Assembly: GCA_002898315.1 (NCBI GenBank)
Contig: BEHV01000003.1
Coordinates: 105,626-169,625 of the forward strand
Reading direction: 5' to 3'
Length of the DNA stretch: 64,000 bases
Source of the DNA: a bacterium HR19
GTDB lineage: Bacteria; Calescibacteriota; Calescibacteriia; Calescibacteriales; Calescibacteriaceae
The translations under genes and the position numbers were made by a program. A model generated the notes under the pieces. It saw only the letters and a program-made list of their open reading frames with translations. It was not told the DNA's origin and searched no databases. This document shows, piece by piece, positions 7,966-17,118 of this stretch; the first letter of the stretch is position 1, and each line of letters begins with the position of its first letter.

Positions 7966-8955
7966 TCAAGATGAAATCAGCCCGAAAAGAAAATCAACAA
8001 CATCTCTTAAAATCTGATTTTTCGCCAGCTTACCCTCTATAAGGTCAAGATGTCCTGCCTCATACTCTTTGTAAAGCTTGACCTGCGATGATACAATATC
8101 TAAAATAGGTTTCACACTTTCAGGAGGGGCAAGCTTATCTAAAACACCAGCTATAATGAAAACAGGTTGAGTTATTTTTCTGAACTCATCAGTAAAATTT
8201 ATCTTTCCATCGTATGAGGTAATTTTTTCTTCGTATATCCATTTGAGTATTTGGAATAGGAGTTTAGGTGAAGTTGTGTCAAAACCCTTGACTAGTTTTT
8301 CCCAAAAATCATACGGCGATTCAAAGTTTCTCGTATATGAGGGATACAAAGGAGAGATTTTCAAAATGCTCTTATTCAGCATCAGTGGAACTCCGAAAAG
8401 TCCGAAAAATCCCAACAGCTTCATAAAGTTCTCTCTATACCATATAAGAGGTATTACCTTTGAAACAGGTAGCTTACTGATAGCACCGTATAAATTTCCA
8501 AAAAACTTCATGACAGGAACACCTCTGCCGAAGTAGATAGGGCTACCAAAAGTTATGATTGCGAAGACATTTTCAGGTTTCTGAGATGCATAAGCCAGAG
8601 ACACTATGCCTCCGAGAGAGTGCCCTGCAAGGACAACTTTTTGGGAACGAGTCTTAGCCTTCAAAAACTGAACCGCCTCATCTACATCTTTAAAAACAAA
8701 ATTATCAAATGTGTAATCATATCTTAACTTATTGAGTTTGGAATAGCCGGAACCTCTGAGGTCTATTGCGAATGTATGAAATCCATTTTGAGAAAGTGAA
8801 GGAGCGATTCCCGAATTTCTTCCATGCCAGCTCAGATTATTTTGAGCGTAACCATGAACCAAAAGCACAGGATATGGAAATCTTTTATCTTTCGGAATCC
8901 ATTCAAGAACTCCCACCTTCACACCATCTGATGTTATGAGAGAGTGGATTTGCAT
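7966..8955 (-). CDS. Alpha/beta hydrolase
   Basis: 329 residues. The nucleophile elbow is GHSLGG with Ser113, the oxyanion region is VHGYAQNN, the acid is probably the Asp in AGVLDKLAPPE, and the His is in EAGHLDLIEG near residue 304. Probable esterase or lipase; there is no signal peptide, so it is cytoplasmic. It follows the HAD phosphatase gene by 3 bp, so the two are likely co-transcribed, although TATAAA sits immediately before its ATG and could drive a separate leaderless transcript. Substrate unknown. Confidence 0.82.
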   Translation of the reverse strand: MQIHSLITSDGVKVGVLEWIPKDKRFPYPVLLVHGYAQNNLSWHGRNSGIAPSLSQNGFHTFAIDLRGSGYSKLNKLRYDYTFDNFVFKDVDEAVQFLKAKTRSQKVVLAGHSLGGIVSLAYASQKPENVFAIITFGSPIYFGRGVPVMKFFGNLYGAISKLPVSKVIPLIWYRENFMKLLGFFGLFGVPLMLNKSILKISPLYPSYTRNFESPYDFWEKLVKGFDTTSPKLLFQILKWIYEEKITSYDGKINFTDEFRKITQPVFIIAGVLDKLAPPESVKPILDIVSSQVKLYKEYEAGHLDLIEGKLAKNQILRDVVDFLFGLISS

Positions 8956-8958
8956 ATT

Positions 8959-9627
8959 TTATAGAGTATTGATTATATTCCATCCAAGAGATTTTGCAAA
9001 TTTTTTGAGTTTTGGGTCTGGATTGACCGCAACAGGAATACCGACACTTAGCAGTGTATCAATATCGTAGAAACTATCTGTGTAGAAGTAGCTTTGAGTG
9101 AGGTCAATTTTGTTCTCTCTGGCGAACTTTTTCATCCAGTAAGTTTTTCCTCTTCCTATGCATATTGGCTCAACGACTCTGCCTGTAAAATATCCATCTT
9201 TTGTCTCAAGATCAACAGCAATGACATTTTTTACGCCAATATGTTGAGCAATTGGTTCTATTAGTATTCTGAAATTCCCCGAAAGTATAGCTACTATAAA
9301 TCCATCTTTTTCGTGCTGTCTTATCAGCTCAACCGCTTTTGAAGAAATATATTTTTTCGCCCTATCAAAAACATAAAGAGAAATATCTAAAAAATCTTTC
9401 TCCCTCAGCCCCTTTATGTCTTTGACATTTTCTCTCAAAATATCTTCACCTTTCAGAGTATTTAACCTGTACCTCAAAAGCCATACGTACCAGAGGAAAA
9501 TCTTCAATCTTGAAACTTTTCCTAATCTTATCAGCTCTTCTCCCAGCAATCTGTAAAGATCTTTTTTGACTATCACATAGTCAAGGTCAAAAAAAGCTCC
9601 TTTCTTATAATCTGAGCTTGACATCAT
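8959..9627 (-). CDS. HAD-superfamily (subclass IB) phosphatase
   Basis: 222 residues. Motif I is FFDLDYVIV with Asp14 as likely nucleophile and Asp16 as general acid; the usual DxDGT is altered to DLDYV. Motif II is ILSGNFR, and motifs III/IV are K...SYFYTDSFYDIDTL. This is the HAD-IB family, which includes phosphoserine phosphatases and lysophospholipid-related phosphatases. Pairing with an alpha/beta hydrolase hints at lipid or ester metabolism (inference). It diverges from mtnP, 111 bp apart. Confidence 0.82.
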   Translation of the reverse strand: MMSSSDYKKGAFFDLDYVIVKKDLYRLLGEELIRLGKVSRLKIFLWYVWLLRYRLNTLKGEDILRENVKDIKGLREKDFLDISLYVFDRAKKYISSKAVELIRQHEKDGFIVAILSGNFRILIEPIAQHIGVKNVIAVDLETKDGYFTGRVVEPICIGRGKTYWMKKFARENKIDLTQSYFYTDSFYDIDTLLSVGIPVAVNPDPKLKKFAKSLGWNIINTL

Positions 9628-9738
9628 CTAAACTCTAAAAATTTTTTTCATCTCACACAAAAATTTCTCCAAACTTTCAGAAAAAAAGAACAGAGAAATC
9701 TCAGAAGATAAAATTGAATTCTCATAGGAGGAGGAAAA

Positions 9739-10590
9739 ATGATAGGAATAATAGGAGGTACAGGACTATACAATATAGAAGGTCTCAAAATAAAAAAAGA
9801 AGTAGATATAGATACTCCTTTCGGGAAACCATCAGATAAAATAGCCGTGGGAGAGCTTGAAGGAGTAGAAGTAGCATTCTTGCCAAGGCACGGCAGAAAA
9901 CACACAATCCCTCCTCACAAAATAAATTTCAGAGCAAATATTTACGCTTTAAAAGTCATCGGAGTAGAAAGAATAGTAAGCGTGTCGGCAGTCGGAAGCA
10001 TGAAAGAACACATAAGACCCGGAGATGCGGTAATCGTATCACAGTTTATAGATATGACCCAATCAAGACCAAGAACATTTTTTGAAGAAGGAATAGTAGC
10101 GCATGTAGGTTTTTCAGACCCGGTTTGTCCAGAGGTATTTACAGCTTTGTATGAATCTTCAAAAGAAGCAGGAGTAATAACTCACAAAGGGGGAACATAT
10201 ATATGTATTGAGGGACCACAGTTCTCTTCAAGAGCGATGAGCAATCTATGGAGACAGTTCGGGGTTGATGTGATAGGAATGACAAATATTCCCGAAGCAT
10301 ATCTCGCAAGAGAAGCAGAAATATGTTATGGAACTTTGGCTTTTCCCACAGATTATGATTGCTGGTATGAAGGAGAAGAAATAGTCACAGCACAGATGGT
10401 AGTTGAAAACCTGAAAAAAAATGTAGAGAAAGCAAAAAAAATAATAAAGTTGTTTCTGAAAAAAATTCCAAAGGAAAGAAGTTGCAAATGTAAAGATGCG
10501 CTAAAAGATGCCATAGTTACCTCCCCAGAAAATATTCCTACACAAGTAAAAGAAAAGCTCAAACCCCTGATAGGAAGGTATGTGAAATGA
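9739..10590 (+). CDS. mtnP: S-methyl-5'-thioadenosine phosphorylase
   Basis: 283 residues. Cleaves methylthioadenosine with phosphate to adenine and methylthioribose-1-phosphate in methionine salvage. Motifs: IGIIGGTGLY at the N-terminus, PRHGRKHTIPPHKINFRAN, RPRTFF, IEGPQFSSRAMS, GMTNIPEA and TDYDCW, the last typical of MTA rather than inosine phosphorylases. It has a strong Shine-Dalgarno (AGGAGGAGG) 6 nt before ATG and a TAAAAT box giving a leader of roughly 25 nt, so it belongs to the minority class of leadered genes. Confidence 0.92.
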   Translation: MIGIIGGTGLYNIEGLKIKKEVDIDTPFGKPSDKIAVGELEGVEVAFLPRHGRKHTIPPHKINFRANIYALKVIGVERIVSVSAVGSMKEHIRPGDAVIVSQFIDMTQSRPRTFFEEGIVAHVGFSDPVCPEVFTALYESSKEAGVITHKGGTYICIEGPQFSSRAMSNLWRQFGVDVIGMTNIPEAYLAREAEICYGTLAFPTDYDCWYEGEEIVTAQMVVENLKKNVEKAKKIIKLFLKKIPKERSCKCKDALKDAIVTSPENIPTQVKEKLKPLIGRYVK

Positions 10591-10596
10591 AATTTT

Positions 10597-11241
10597 TTAT
10601 GGCTCCCAGCTCACAATTTCCTCTTTAATTCCTTTTCTTTTATTTATCACTCTTGCCATGATGAAAAGGAGGTCTGAAAGACGGTTGAGATATATAAGAC
10701 AATTTTCATTTATCTTCTCATAAGACATAAGTTCGCTGACTTCTCTTTCCGCTCTCCTTGCAACCACCCTTGCTATGTGAAGCAGTGATGCTTCCTCACT
10801 TCCTCCCGGGAGTATAAAATCTTCAAGAGGTTCAAGGTCTTTGAGATATGATCTCTCAACATCTTCAAGCCAATCTATCATCTTTTTTATGACCCTCTTT
10901 TTTTCTTTATCAATTGAGTCGGAGGGTTTGATGTATCTTGCAAGGTCTCCGGCAAGAATAAAAAGGTGGTTCTGAACACGCTTCAAAACCTCAACTATAT
11001 CTGAAAAATTACTATCTTTTGAAATAACCGATATGGCATATCCCAAAAAACTTGCGAGTTCATCTACAGAACCGTATGCTTCCACTCTTGGGTGATGTTT
11101 TGAAAGAACAAATCCCCCGACAATATATGTCTGTCCCTTATCTCCAAACTTAGTGGTTATGACAGAAAGCCTCACCCCTTTTCTTTCTTTCTTCTCCTCC
11201 TTTCCCCTCCGTATTTCTTCTTCTTTCTTCTCCTCTGACAT
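10597..11241 (-). CDS. Cob(I)alamin adenosyltransferase, PduO type
   Basis: 214 residues. Converts cob(I)alamin plus ATP to adenosylcobalamin. Family signatures: TKFGDKGQTYI, RVEAYGSVDELASFLG, LPGGSEEASLLHIARVVARRAER and LNRLSDLLFIMARV. The first 28 residues (MSEEKKEEEIRRGKEE...) are a charged extension not needed for the fold. The start lacks a Shine-Dalgarno and follows TTTTAACT. It converges on mtnP with 6 bp between stops. Its presence implies cobalamin-dependent enzymes elsewhere in the genome. Confidence 0.9.
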   Translation of the reverse strand: MSEEKKEEEIRRGKEEKKERKGVRLSVITTKFGDKGQTYIVGGFVLSKHHPRVEAYGSVDELASFLGYAISVISKDSNFSDIVEVLKRVQNHLFILAGDLARYIKPSDSIDKEKKRVIKKMIDWLEDVERSYLKDLEPLEDFILPGGSEEASLLHIARVVARRAEREVSELMSYEKINENCLIYLNRLSDLLFIMARVINKRKGIKEEIVSWEP

Positions 11242-11272
11242 AGTTAAAATGATTACTCAAAAGAACAAGATT

Positions 11273-12649
11273 TTACTTTTTCCCAAGAGAATTGATGTAA
11301 GGGATTATATCTTTTACATATGGCAAAGATATAAATTTCTCTTCAAGGTCAAATTTCTTTTTCATTTTTCCTGTTATGATAGCTTCTGGATTTATCCTTT
11401 TTGCTTCTTTTACTCTCTGTTCAAAAAAAGATGGAGTTCTTATCTCACCGAGCAAGCCGATCTCTCCGAAAGCCACCCTTTTTCCAATAGGTATTCCAAG
11501 GTATGAGCTGGTTATAGATAGAGCAACTGCAAGGTCCATAGATACATCTGAGATTTTAAGTCCCCCAGCAACATTCAGAAAAACATCTTTATCCCACAGA
11601 GTAATTCCGGCAAATTTTTCAAGAACCGCTATAATTGTGTTCAACCTGACAACATCGTATCCTTGAGAAGTTCTGCGAGGGACGCCGAAAGGAGTCCTTG
11701 ATACAAGTGCCTGAATCTCAATTATATAAACTCGCGTTCCCTCAACGACAGCAGAAATAGACGCTCCCGGAAAGTTCATAACATCTTCGTCTAAAAAGGC
11801 AGTAGAAGGATCAGAAACTTCTTCTAAACCCTTTCCTGTCATTACAAATATACCGAGCTCTCCCGTTGAACCGAATCTGTTCTTCGTCGCTCTCACAACC
11901 CTTGTCATTCCTTCTGCTTCAACATATATCACTACATCTACCATGTGTTCAAGCATTTTCGGTCCCGCTACAACTCCTTCTTTTGTCACGTGCCCCACAA
12001 GTATAACGGGAATCCTATATCTTCTCGCAAAATCAACAGATTGTTGAGTTATCTCTCTCACTTGTGTTATAGTTCCGGGAGAAGAATCAACAAATTCGGA
12101 GTAAAAACTCTGAATAGCATCAAGTATAAGCAAACCATCTTTTCTAAATATTTTCTTTGCGTGTGAAAAAACTTTCTCTATATTGTTCTCAAAAAGGAGG
12201 TATAGCTTTGACGATCTGAAGTTTTCTTCGTTTGATATTCTTTTCACTCTGCTAGCAATTTGCATCACTGATTCCTCTGATGAGACATAGAGAACATCTG
12301 TATCTTTTGAAACATTGAGAGCAGATTGCAAAAGAAGGGTTGATTTACCAACTCCCGGCTCACCTCCGATGAGAATGACAGAACCCGGAACTATACCTCC
12401 ACCGAGAACCCTATCAAACTCTCCTACTGATGTTTTTATTCTGTAATCTATTTCGTTTTTTTGCGCGATGAAATAAATCGGTTCTGGCTCGCTTTCTAAT
12501 TTTCTACTTTCGTCTTTTTCCAGCTCCTCTTTCTTTCTTCCTTTCTTCTTCTTTTCTTCTTCATATATCAGGGTATTCCACTGCTCGCAAGATGGGCATC
12601 TTCCAAACCACTTCGGAGTTGAAAATCCGCAGTTCTGACAGATATACAT
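11273..12649 (-). CDS. radA: DNA repair protein RadA (Sms)
   Basis: 458 residues. An N-terminal four-Cys zinc finger (C4, C7, C18, C21) is followed by a charged linker and a RecA-like ATPase with Walker A GEPGVGKST near residue 97. KNRFGS is the RadA signature, and the Lon-protease-like C-terminal domain runs from about 300 to 450. It acts in branch migration during recombinational repair. The start has no Shine-Dalgarno. It lies upstream of the cobalamin adenosyltransferase gene on the same strand with a 31 bp gap. Confidence 0.95.
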   Translation of the reverse strand: MYICQNCGFSTPKWFGRCPSCEQWNTLIYEEEKKKKGRKKEELEKDESRKLESEPEPIYFIAQKNEIDYRIKTSVGEFDRVLGGGIVPGSVILIGGEPGVGKSTLLLQSALNVSKDTDVLYVSSEESVMQIASRVKRISNEENFRSSKLYLLFENNIEKVFSHAKKIFRKDGLLILDAIQSFYSEFVDSSPGTITQVREITQQSVDFARRYRIPVILVGHVTKEGVVAGPKMLEHMVDVVIYVEAEGMTRVVRATKNRFGSTGELGIFVMTGKGLEEVSDPSTAFLDEDVMNFPGASISAVVEGTRVYIIEIQALVSRTPFGVPRRTSQGYDVVRLNTIIAVLEKFAGITLWDKDVFLNVAGGLKISDVSMDLAVALSITSSYLGIPIGKRVAFGEIGLLGEIRTPSFFEQRVKEAKRINPEAIITGKMKKKFDLEEKFISLPYVKDIIPYINSLGKK

Positions 12650-12741
12650 AAGATTTATTTAGTCATCTTTCAGAATAAAATTGGTCAAAAATTCGTCTTC
12701 CCATCAAAAACTTCTGCTTCATATTTATTAACTTCAATATC

Positions 12742-13452
12742 TTACTTTTCGCCCTCTTCACCCTGAATATAATCTTTCATTTTCTTTCTGAGCTCTTCTT
12801 CTGGATTTACATTATGCAATGCTGAAACGAAGGCAAGAGTAAAAAGTATCTCACGAACTGAGTTTTTTATCTTCTCTTTATCTTCATCTTGAAGCAAATC
12901 ATCAATCATCTTCTTTAACTTGACAGAAATATCAGATTTATCAACACTATTTTTTATATCTCCCGCGTTGATTTTCTTTTCAAAGAACCTGTAAGCGAAA
13001 TATAGCGACGGCATAGAGATTTTCAAATCTTTCCCGCTCCCCTTCCCGGCTGATTCGCTTCTTTTCATTCTCTCCCAGTTTCTGAGAACCTCTTCGGGAG
13101 TGCTTAGCTTCTTATCTCCAAAAATATGAGGATGCCTTGATATAAGTTTTGATATGAGAGATAAAAAGACATCTTTCAAAGAAAGCTCACCTTCCTGTTC
13201 CAATATTTTTATGATAAAGAGAGATACAAGAATAACATCTCCAAGCTCATTTTTCAGGGCGGAAAAATCACCGCTATCTATACATTCTAAAACCTCGTAT
13301 GCTTCTTCAACTATCTTGAACTTCACACTTTCAACGGTTTGAGTTCTATCCCACGGACACTCTGCTCGGAGTATATTTATAATAGACCAGAGTTCCTCAA
13401 AACTTCCTTCTACTTCACCTGTGATAAAATGATTTTTATCAAGAAGTTTCAC
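12742..13452 (-). CDS. mazG: Nucleoside triphosphate pyrophosphohydrolase MazG
   Basis: 236 residues. The N-terminal domain starts with CPWDRTQTVES and carries the metal-binding EExxE ... ExxD set (VEEAYEVLECID, then ELGDVIL); RHPHIFGD and LRNWERMK are further MazG signatures. It hydrolyses NTPs to NMP and pyrophosphate, complementing RdgB in nucleotide-pool cleaning. The second, C-terminal domain is degenerate, as in many short MazG proteins. Start is GTG at 13452, preceded by TTTTAAGAT with only a few bases between. Confidence 0.88.
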   Translation of the reverse strand: MKLLDKNHFITGEVEGSFEELWSIINILRAECPWDRTQTVESVKFKIVEEAYEVLECIDSGDFSALKNELGDVILVSLFIIKILEQEGELSLKDVFLSLISKLISRHPHIFGDKKLSTPEEVLRNWERMKRSESAGKGSGKDLKISMPSLYFAYRFFEKKINAGDIKNSVDKSDISVKLKKMIDDLLQDEDKEKIKNSVREILFTLAFVSALHNVNPEEELRKKMKDYIQGEEGEK

Positions 13453-13546
13453 TTTATCTTAAAAGTAATTACAAATGGTCAGATATTGATTTTCACACAA
13501 AAACAGACCTTCGGAGGAACTTGAACAAAAGAAAAAACAAATAAAA

Positions 13547-14806
13547 TCACAAGTAAATGTACTCTTGAAGCTCTTCTTCTGAAATCCTGTATCTTCTTAT
13601 CTCCTGATCAACTTTTTCTTCTTTTTTCTTCTCATCAACTGCCTGCTCCTTCTTCTGTTCTTCAAGAGATTTTTTCGTAAGGTACATCTGATATGCAAGT
13701 TCAACGGCTGCCTTCATAGATGACGGGTCTGCTATTCCCTTACCAGCTATATTATAAGCGGTCCCGTGGTCTGGGGATGTTCTTATTATAGGTATTCCTA
13801 TTGTAAGATTCACAGCGTTATCAAAATCAACGAGCTTGACAGGTATAAGCCCTTGGTCGTGATACATAGCTATTATTGCATCAAACTGCTTATTGTATGC
13901 TTTCCAGAAAGCGGTATCAGGAGAAAGAGGTCCTTCAGCATCTATACCTATGCTTCTCATTGAAACAATGGCAGGGTATATCATATCTTTCTCTTCATCT
14001 CCGAATATTCCACCTTCTCCCGCGTGCGGATTCAAACCACAAACTCCTATTTTCGGATTTTTCAGTCCAAAATACTGCCTCAACGTCTTCCAAGTCAGAA
14101 GTCCAACTTTATATATCCTCTGGGGAGTTATTCTCATAGATACATCTTTGAGTGGGACATGAATCGTGACGAGAGAGACCTTAAAGTGTTTTGAGACGAA
14201 CATCATTGTGAATTCTTTTGTTCCGGTAAGTTCTGCTATCATTTCGGTATGTCCTCCGTATCTAAATCCCGCTTCGTTTATTATCTCTTTGTTTATAGGT
14301 GCGGTAACTATTGCGTGAACATATCCGTCTAAGCAAGCTTTTACAGCTTCTTTCACATAGTTCACCATAGCTCTCCCACAGTTTCTATCAGGACGACCGT
14401 ATCTCAACCTTGTCATCTTGAGATTTGAAATGCTTTTGACAAGCAGTTCTTTTTCTCCAAGAGCTATACTTTTGAGATTATCAAGAGTAGATATTTCTCT
14501 GAATCTGACTTTCAAACCTATGTCTTCAGCTAATTTTGTAAGGACTCCTTTATCTCCAAATATGATGGGGAAAATCTTTTTTCTGATGGATTTATCTAAA
14601 AGGGCTTTTACCGTAACTTCGGGACCTATTCCTGTAGGGTCCCCCATAGATACTCCTATTATAACTTTACCTTCTGCGGTCTCTCCTGATTCGGTTATTT
14701 GTATTTTTGGGAGCCGTCCTCTTCTGCCTCTCTTTTCCTTTTTGTCTAATTTAATTTCTTGTTTTTTATCTCTATAAACATTTTTTGCTTTTGGGCGTCT
14801 ACCCAT
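13547..14806 (-). CDS. pdxA: 4-hydroxythreonine-4-phosphate dehydrogenase PdxA with charged N- and C-terminal tails
   Basis: 419 residues; the family norm is about 330. The core starts at GVSMGDPTGIGPE and includes GHTEMIAELT (metal His), CGLNPHAGEGG, YHDQGLIPVKL and IIRTSPDHGTAYNIAG. It makes 3-amino-2-oxopropyl phosphate for pyridoxal phosphate synthesis. The first 47 residues are very basic and the last 45 are Lys/Glu-rich. The extended start is real: it has AAGGAGGTG 8 nt upstream, and no other start codon lies between it and the core. The tail-coding region overlaps the SurA-like gene by 61 bp. Confidence 0.9.
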   Translation of the reverse strand: MGRRPKAKNVYRDKKQEIKLDKKEKRGRRGRLPKIQITESGETAEGKVIIGVSMGDPTGIGPEVTVKALLDKSIRKKIFPIIFGDKGVLTKLAEDIGLKVRFREISTLDNLKSIALGEKELLVKSISNLKMTRLRYGRPDRNCGRAMVNYVKEAVKACLDGYVHAIVTAPINKEIINEAGFRYGGHTEMIAELTGTKEFTMMFVSKHFKVSLVTIHVPLKDVSMRITPQRIYKVGLLTWKTLRQYFGLKNPKIGVCGLNPHAGEGGIFGDEEKDMIYPAIVSMRSIGIDAEGPLSPDTAFWKAYNKQFDAIIAMYHDQGLIPVKLVDFDNAVNLTIGIPIIRTSPDHGTAYNIAGKGIADPSSMKAAVELAYQMYLTKKSLEEQKKEQAVDEKKKEEKVDQEIRRYRISEEELQEYIYL

Positions 14807-15600
14807 CTTTCAAACACCTCCTTATACTTTTGTTTGATGTAAAAATCCCTGAACGCCGGGTCATCTTTTAAATTAGAAAAATCTGGCTTGAATATATCTT
14901 TTATAAAGAAAATAATCTTTTTTCCGTCATCTGTGTTAATGACAGAAAAACCTGTTGAAGGTAGGGAGAATATTGCATCATCAAACTGCTTCATCAGTTC
15001 TCCTCTTCTAACCCACCCAAGAGAAGAAAACTCATTTACATCATAGAACCGTTTTTCTGTATCAGATTTTTCTCCGGAGCTCTTTATCTCTTTATAAAGA
15101 ACATATCTTTTTTCAAAGTCCTTTTCTATCTTATCTTTGTTTTTGTTGTAGAACTTCAAGATTTCTTCATCAGATATGAAATTCACTCCAACAACATAAA
15201 AGAAAAGTTCATCTGAAATTTTTTTGGCTTTTATAAGGTTTCTGTATTCATCTAAGGTGATCCCTTTTTTCAAGAGTTCGTACTCTACCTCTTTTATACT
15301 TGCTTTGTGAATTTTTTCAATGAGTGAATCTATTTCATCTCTTGATAAAGAGATGCCAGATTTACTTGCGAATTCAAGTATGACATATGAATTGACTATA
15401 AAATCAAGGGCGTCATCATAGCTTTCAAAACCGAAGACATCTTTTACTGACTCAACAAAACTTTTCGTTATAACTCTTTTTTCTACAACTCCAATAACTT
15501 CGTCGTCATAAGTGTTTGCTGATAGGATATTTGGAAAAGCAAAACAGAGAATGACAAGCATTGCACAAAGCGCCGATAAAAGATTTGATGCAGAACTCAT
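14746..15600 (-). CDS. SurA-like periplasmic peptidyl-prolyl isomerase/chaperone
   Basis: 284 residues. The signal peptide covers about residues 1-28 (LLSALCAMLVILCFAFPNILSAN). It is followed by a helical SurA-N-type domain and a parvulin-like segment with SLGWVRRGELMKQFDDAIFSL near residues 187-207, the typical end of a PpiC domain. The isomerase domain is short and may be catalytically weak. Probably assists outer-membrane protein folding, consistent with the barrels in this window. Its 3' end overlaps pdxA. The start has no clear Shine-Dalgarno. Confidence 0.75.
   Translation of the reverse strand: MSSASNLLSALCAMLVILCFAFPNILSANTYDDEVIGVVEKRVITKSFVESVKDVFGFESYDDALDFIVNSYVILEFASKSGISLSRDEIDSLIEKIHKASIKEVEYELLKKGITLDEYRNLIKAKKISDELFFYVVGVNFISDEEILKFYNKNKDKIEKDFEKRYVLYKEIKSSGEKSDTEKRFYDVNEFSSLGWVRRGELMKQFDDAIFSLPSTGFSVINTDDGKKIIFFIKDIFKPDFSNLKDDPAFRDFYIKQKYKEVFERWVDAQKQKMFIEIKNKKLN
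14815..14823 (-). promoter_or_regulatory. Shine-Dalgarno AAGGAGGTG deciding the pdxA start
   Basis: Lies 8 nt before ATG 14806, inside the end of the SurA-like coding sequence. It shows that the long basic N-terminal tail of PdxA is translated and that pdxA is read from the same message as the chaperone gene. Confidence 0.7.
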
Positions 15601-15616
15601 AGTTTTCTTTAATTTT

Positions 15617-16231
15617 TTACTTTCCTGTTTTCAGCTTCTGTTTATTAATTTTCTGAGATGAAATAATTTTATCTATTATTCCGTATTCAAGTGCTTCTTG
15701 CGGAGACATGAAGAAATCTCGCTGAGTATCCTGTTCAATTTTAGAAATGGGTTGCTTCGTATGATTAGATAATATTTCATTGACAATAGCTTTCAGTCGC
15801 AGAATCTCTTTTGCGTGGATTTCTATATCTTGTGCTGTTCCTTCAATTCCTCCCCACGGTTGATGTAGCATTATTCTTGAATGGGGAAGAGCAAACCTTT
15901 TGCCGGGAGTTCCACCCGCAAGTAGAACAGTAGCCATAGAAGCGCACTGACCTATACATATTGTGTTTATATCAGCCGAAACATATTGCATAGTATCGTA
16001 TATAGCAAGTCCAGCGGTTATACTTCCGCCAGGCGAGTTTATATAAAGAAATATATCTTTCTCTTGGTCTTCTGCATCAAGGTAGAGGAGCTGAGCTATA
16101 ATGAGGTTTGCGACCTGATCTGTTATAGGAGAGCCGAGAAAAATTATTCGCTCGCTCAAAAGCCTTGACCAAATATCGTAAGCTCTCTCTCCCCTTGCGG
16201 TCTGCTCTATTACAAAAGGAATATACAACAT
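15617..16231 (-). CDS. clpP: ATP-dependent Clp protease proteolytic subunit
   Basis: 204 residues from ATG 16231; the longer frame to 16306 adds a non-family hydrophobic stretch. The catalytic triad is visible: Ser98 in QCASMA, His123 in IMLHQPWG, Asp172 in [17 protein letters not shown] is the oxyanion-side signature. It forms the tetradecameric chamber that works with ClpX or ClpA. TAACAT ends about 8 nt before the ATG and there is no Shine-Dalgarno. It lies 16 bp upstream of the SurA-like gene, so clpP, the chaperone and pdxA are probably one operon. Confidence 0.94.
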   Translation of the reverse strand: MLYIPFVIEQTARGERAYDIWSRLLSERIIFLGSPITDQVANLIIAQLLYLDAEDQEKDIFLYINSPGGSITAGLAIYDTMQYVSADINTICIGQCASMATVLLAGGTPGKRFALPHSRIMLHQPWGGIEGTAQDIEIHAKEILRLKAIVNEILSNHTKQPISKIEQDTQRDFFMSPQEALEYGIIDKIISSQKINKQKLKTGK

Positions 16232-16295
16232 ATCAAAAAATGTTAATAAAAAAAATTTAAAAAGTTCAAAGTTAAAAACAAATGAAACCGAAAAG

Positions 16296-17063
16296 TCAAA
16301 GTTCAAGAAGTTTTTCCATCATCTTTGCGTTTATTACTGCCTGAACCCTTGGGTGATTATTGAAATAAATGAAAATCTTTTCAAACTCTCCCGCAGAGTT
16401 TATCTTCTCTTTCCATTCCGACAGCTCATCAGAAGAGTAAAGATAATCGTACCTTTCCTCGGGTTTTTCGTGATTGTACCACTTTTCAGCATTTCTGCCG
16501 TGAAATCTTATATATGCAAACTTTTTGGTAGTGACAACAAAAACAGGAGGAATAAGCCCATGTATCCTCGGCTCATCAACACAGACAAAACAAGAATCAA
16601 GCTTTTCAAGAAGATAAAATGTGTCATCTGAGATCCACTCCACAGACCTGAATTCAAAAGCCAAATCGTAATCATAAAAAATATCACGAAGTTTTTTAAC
16701 ATAGTCCTTCGCCCGCTCGCTTTTGTGAAACGAGTGAGGGAACTGAAAAAGCAAAACACCAAGAGTATCTCCAAACGCCTTTAAAACATCTTTCATAGCT
16801 TCAACATCTTTCTCACCGAAATCCCTCACATGAGTAAAAACCTGATTTGCTTTCACCGAAAAAACAAAATTCCCCTTCACTTTTTTTCTCATTCCCTCAA
16901 CAACTTTTGGAGAAGGTATCCTGTAATATGTTGAATTTACTTCGGTGGTTCTGAAATGCTTTGAGTAAAAACTCAAAAATTCGCTCTTCCTGATGCTCTT
17001 TGGATAAAAGTATCCGTACCAATCCTCGTAGCTGAAACCAGATGTTCCAATAAGTTTTTCCAT
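16296..17063 (-). CDS. DUF72 family protein
   Basis: 255 residues from ATG 17063 ([12 protein letters not shown]); the frame upstream to 17321 runs through the CCA-enzyme gene on the other strand and is not family-like. DUF72 signatures: [62 protein letters not shown] and YIRFHGR. The fold is a TIM barrel related to sugar isomerases and endonuclease IV; biochemical function is not established. It diverges from the nucleotidyltransferase gene with 55 bp between starts. Confidence 0.88.
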   Translation of the reverse strand: MEKLIGTSGFSYEDWYGYFYPKSIRKSEFLSFYSKHFRTTEVNSTYYRIPSPKVVEGMRKKVKGNFVFSVKANQVFTHVRDFGEKDVEAMKDVLKAFGDTLGVLLFQFPHSFHKSERAKDYVKKLRDIFYDYDLAFEFRSVEWISDDTFYLLEKLDSCFVCVDEPRIHGLIPPVFVVTTKKFAYIRFHGRNAEKWYNHEKPEERYDYLYSSDELSEWKEKINSAGEFEKIFIYFNNHPRVQAVINAKMMEKLLEL

Positions 17064-17118
17064 CCAAACTAAAAAATATAAAAAGTCGTAGCAAATAGAC
17101 AAAATAATAAAAATCAAA

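Noticed and set aside
7945..7969. TTGAAC ... GTTCAA inverted repeat after gltX
   Set aside because: Only 6 bp with AT pairs and a 13 nt loop; too weak to call a terminator.
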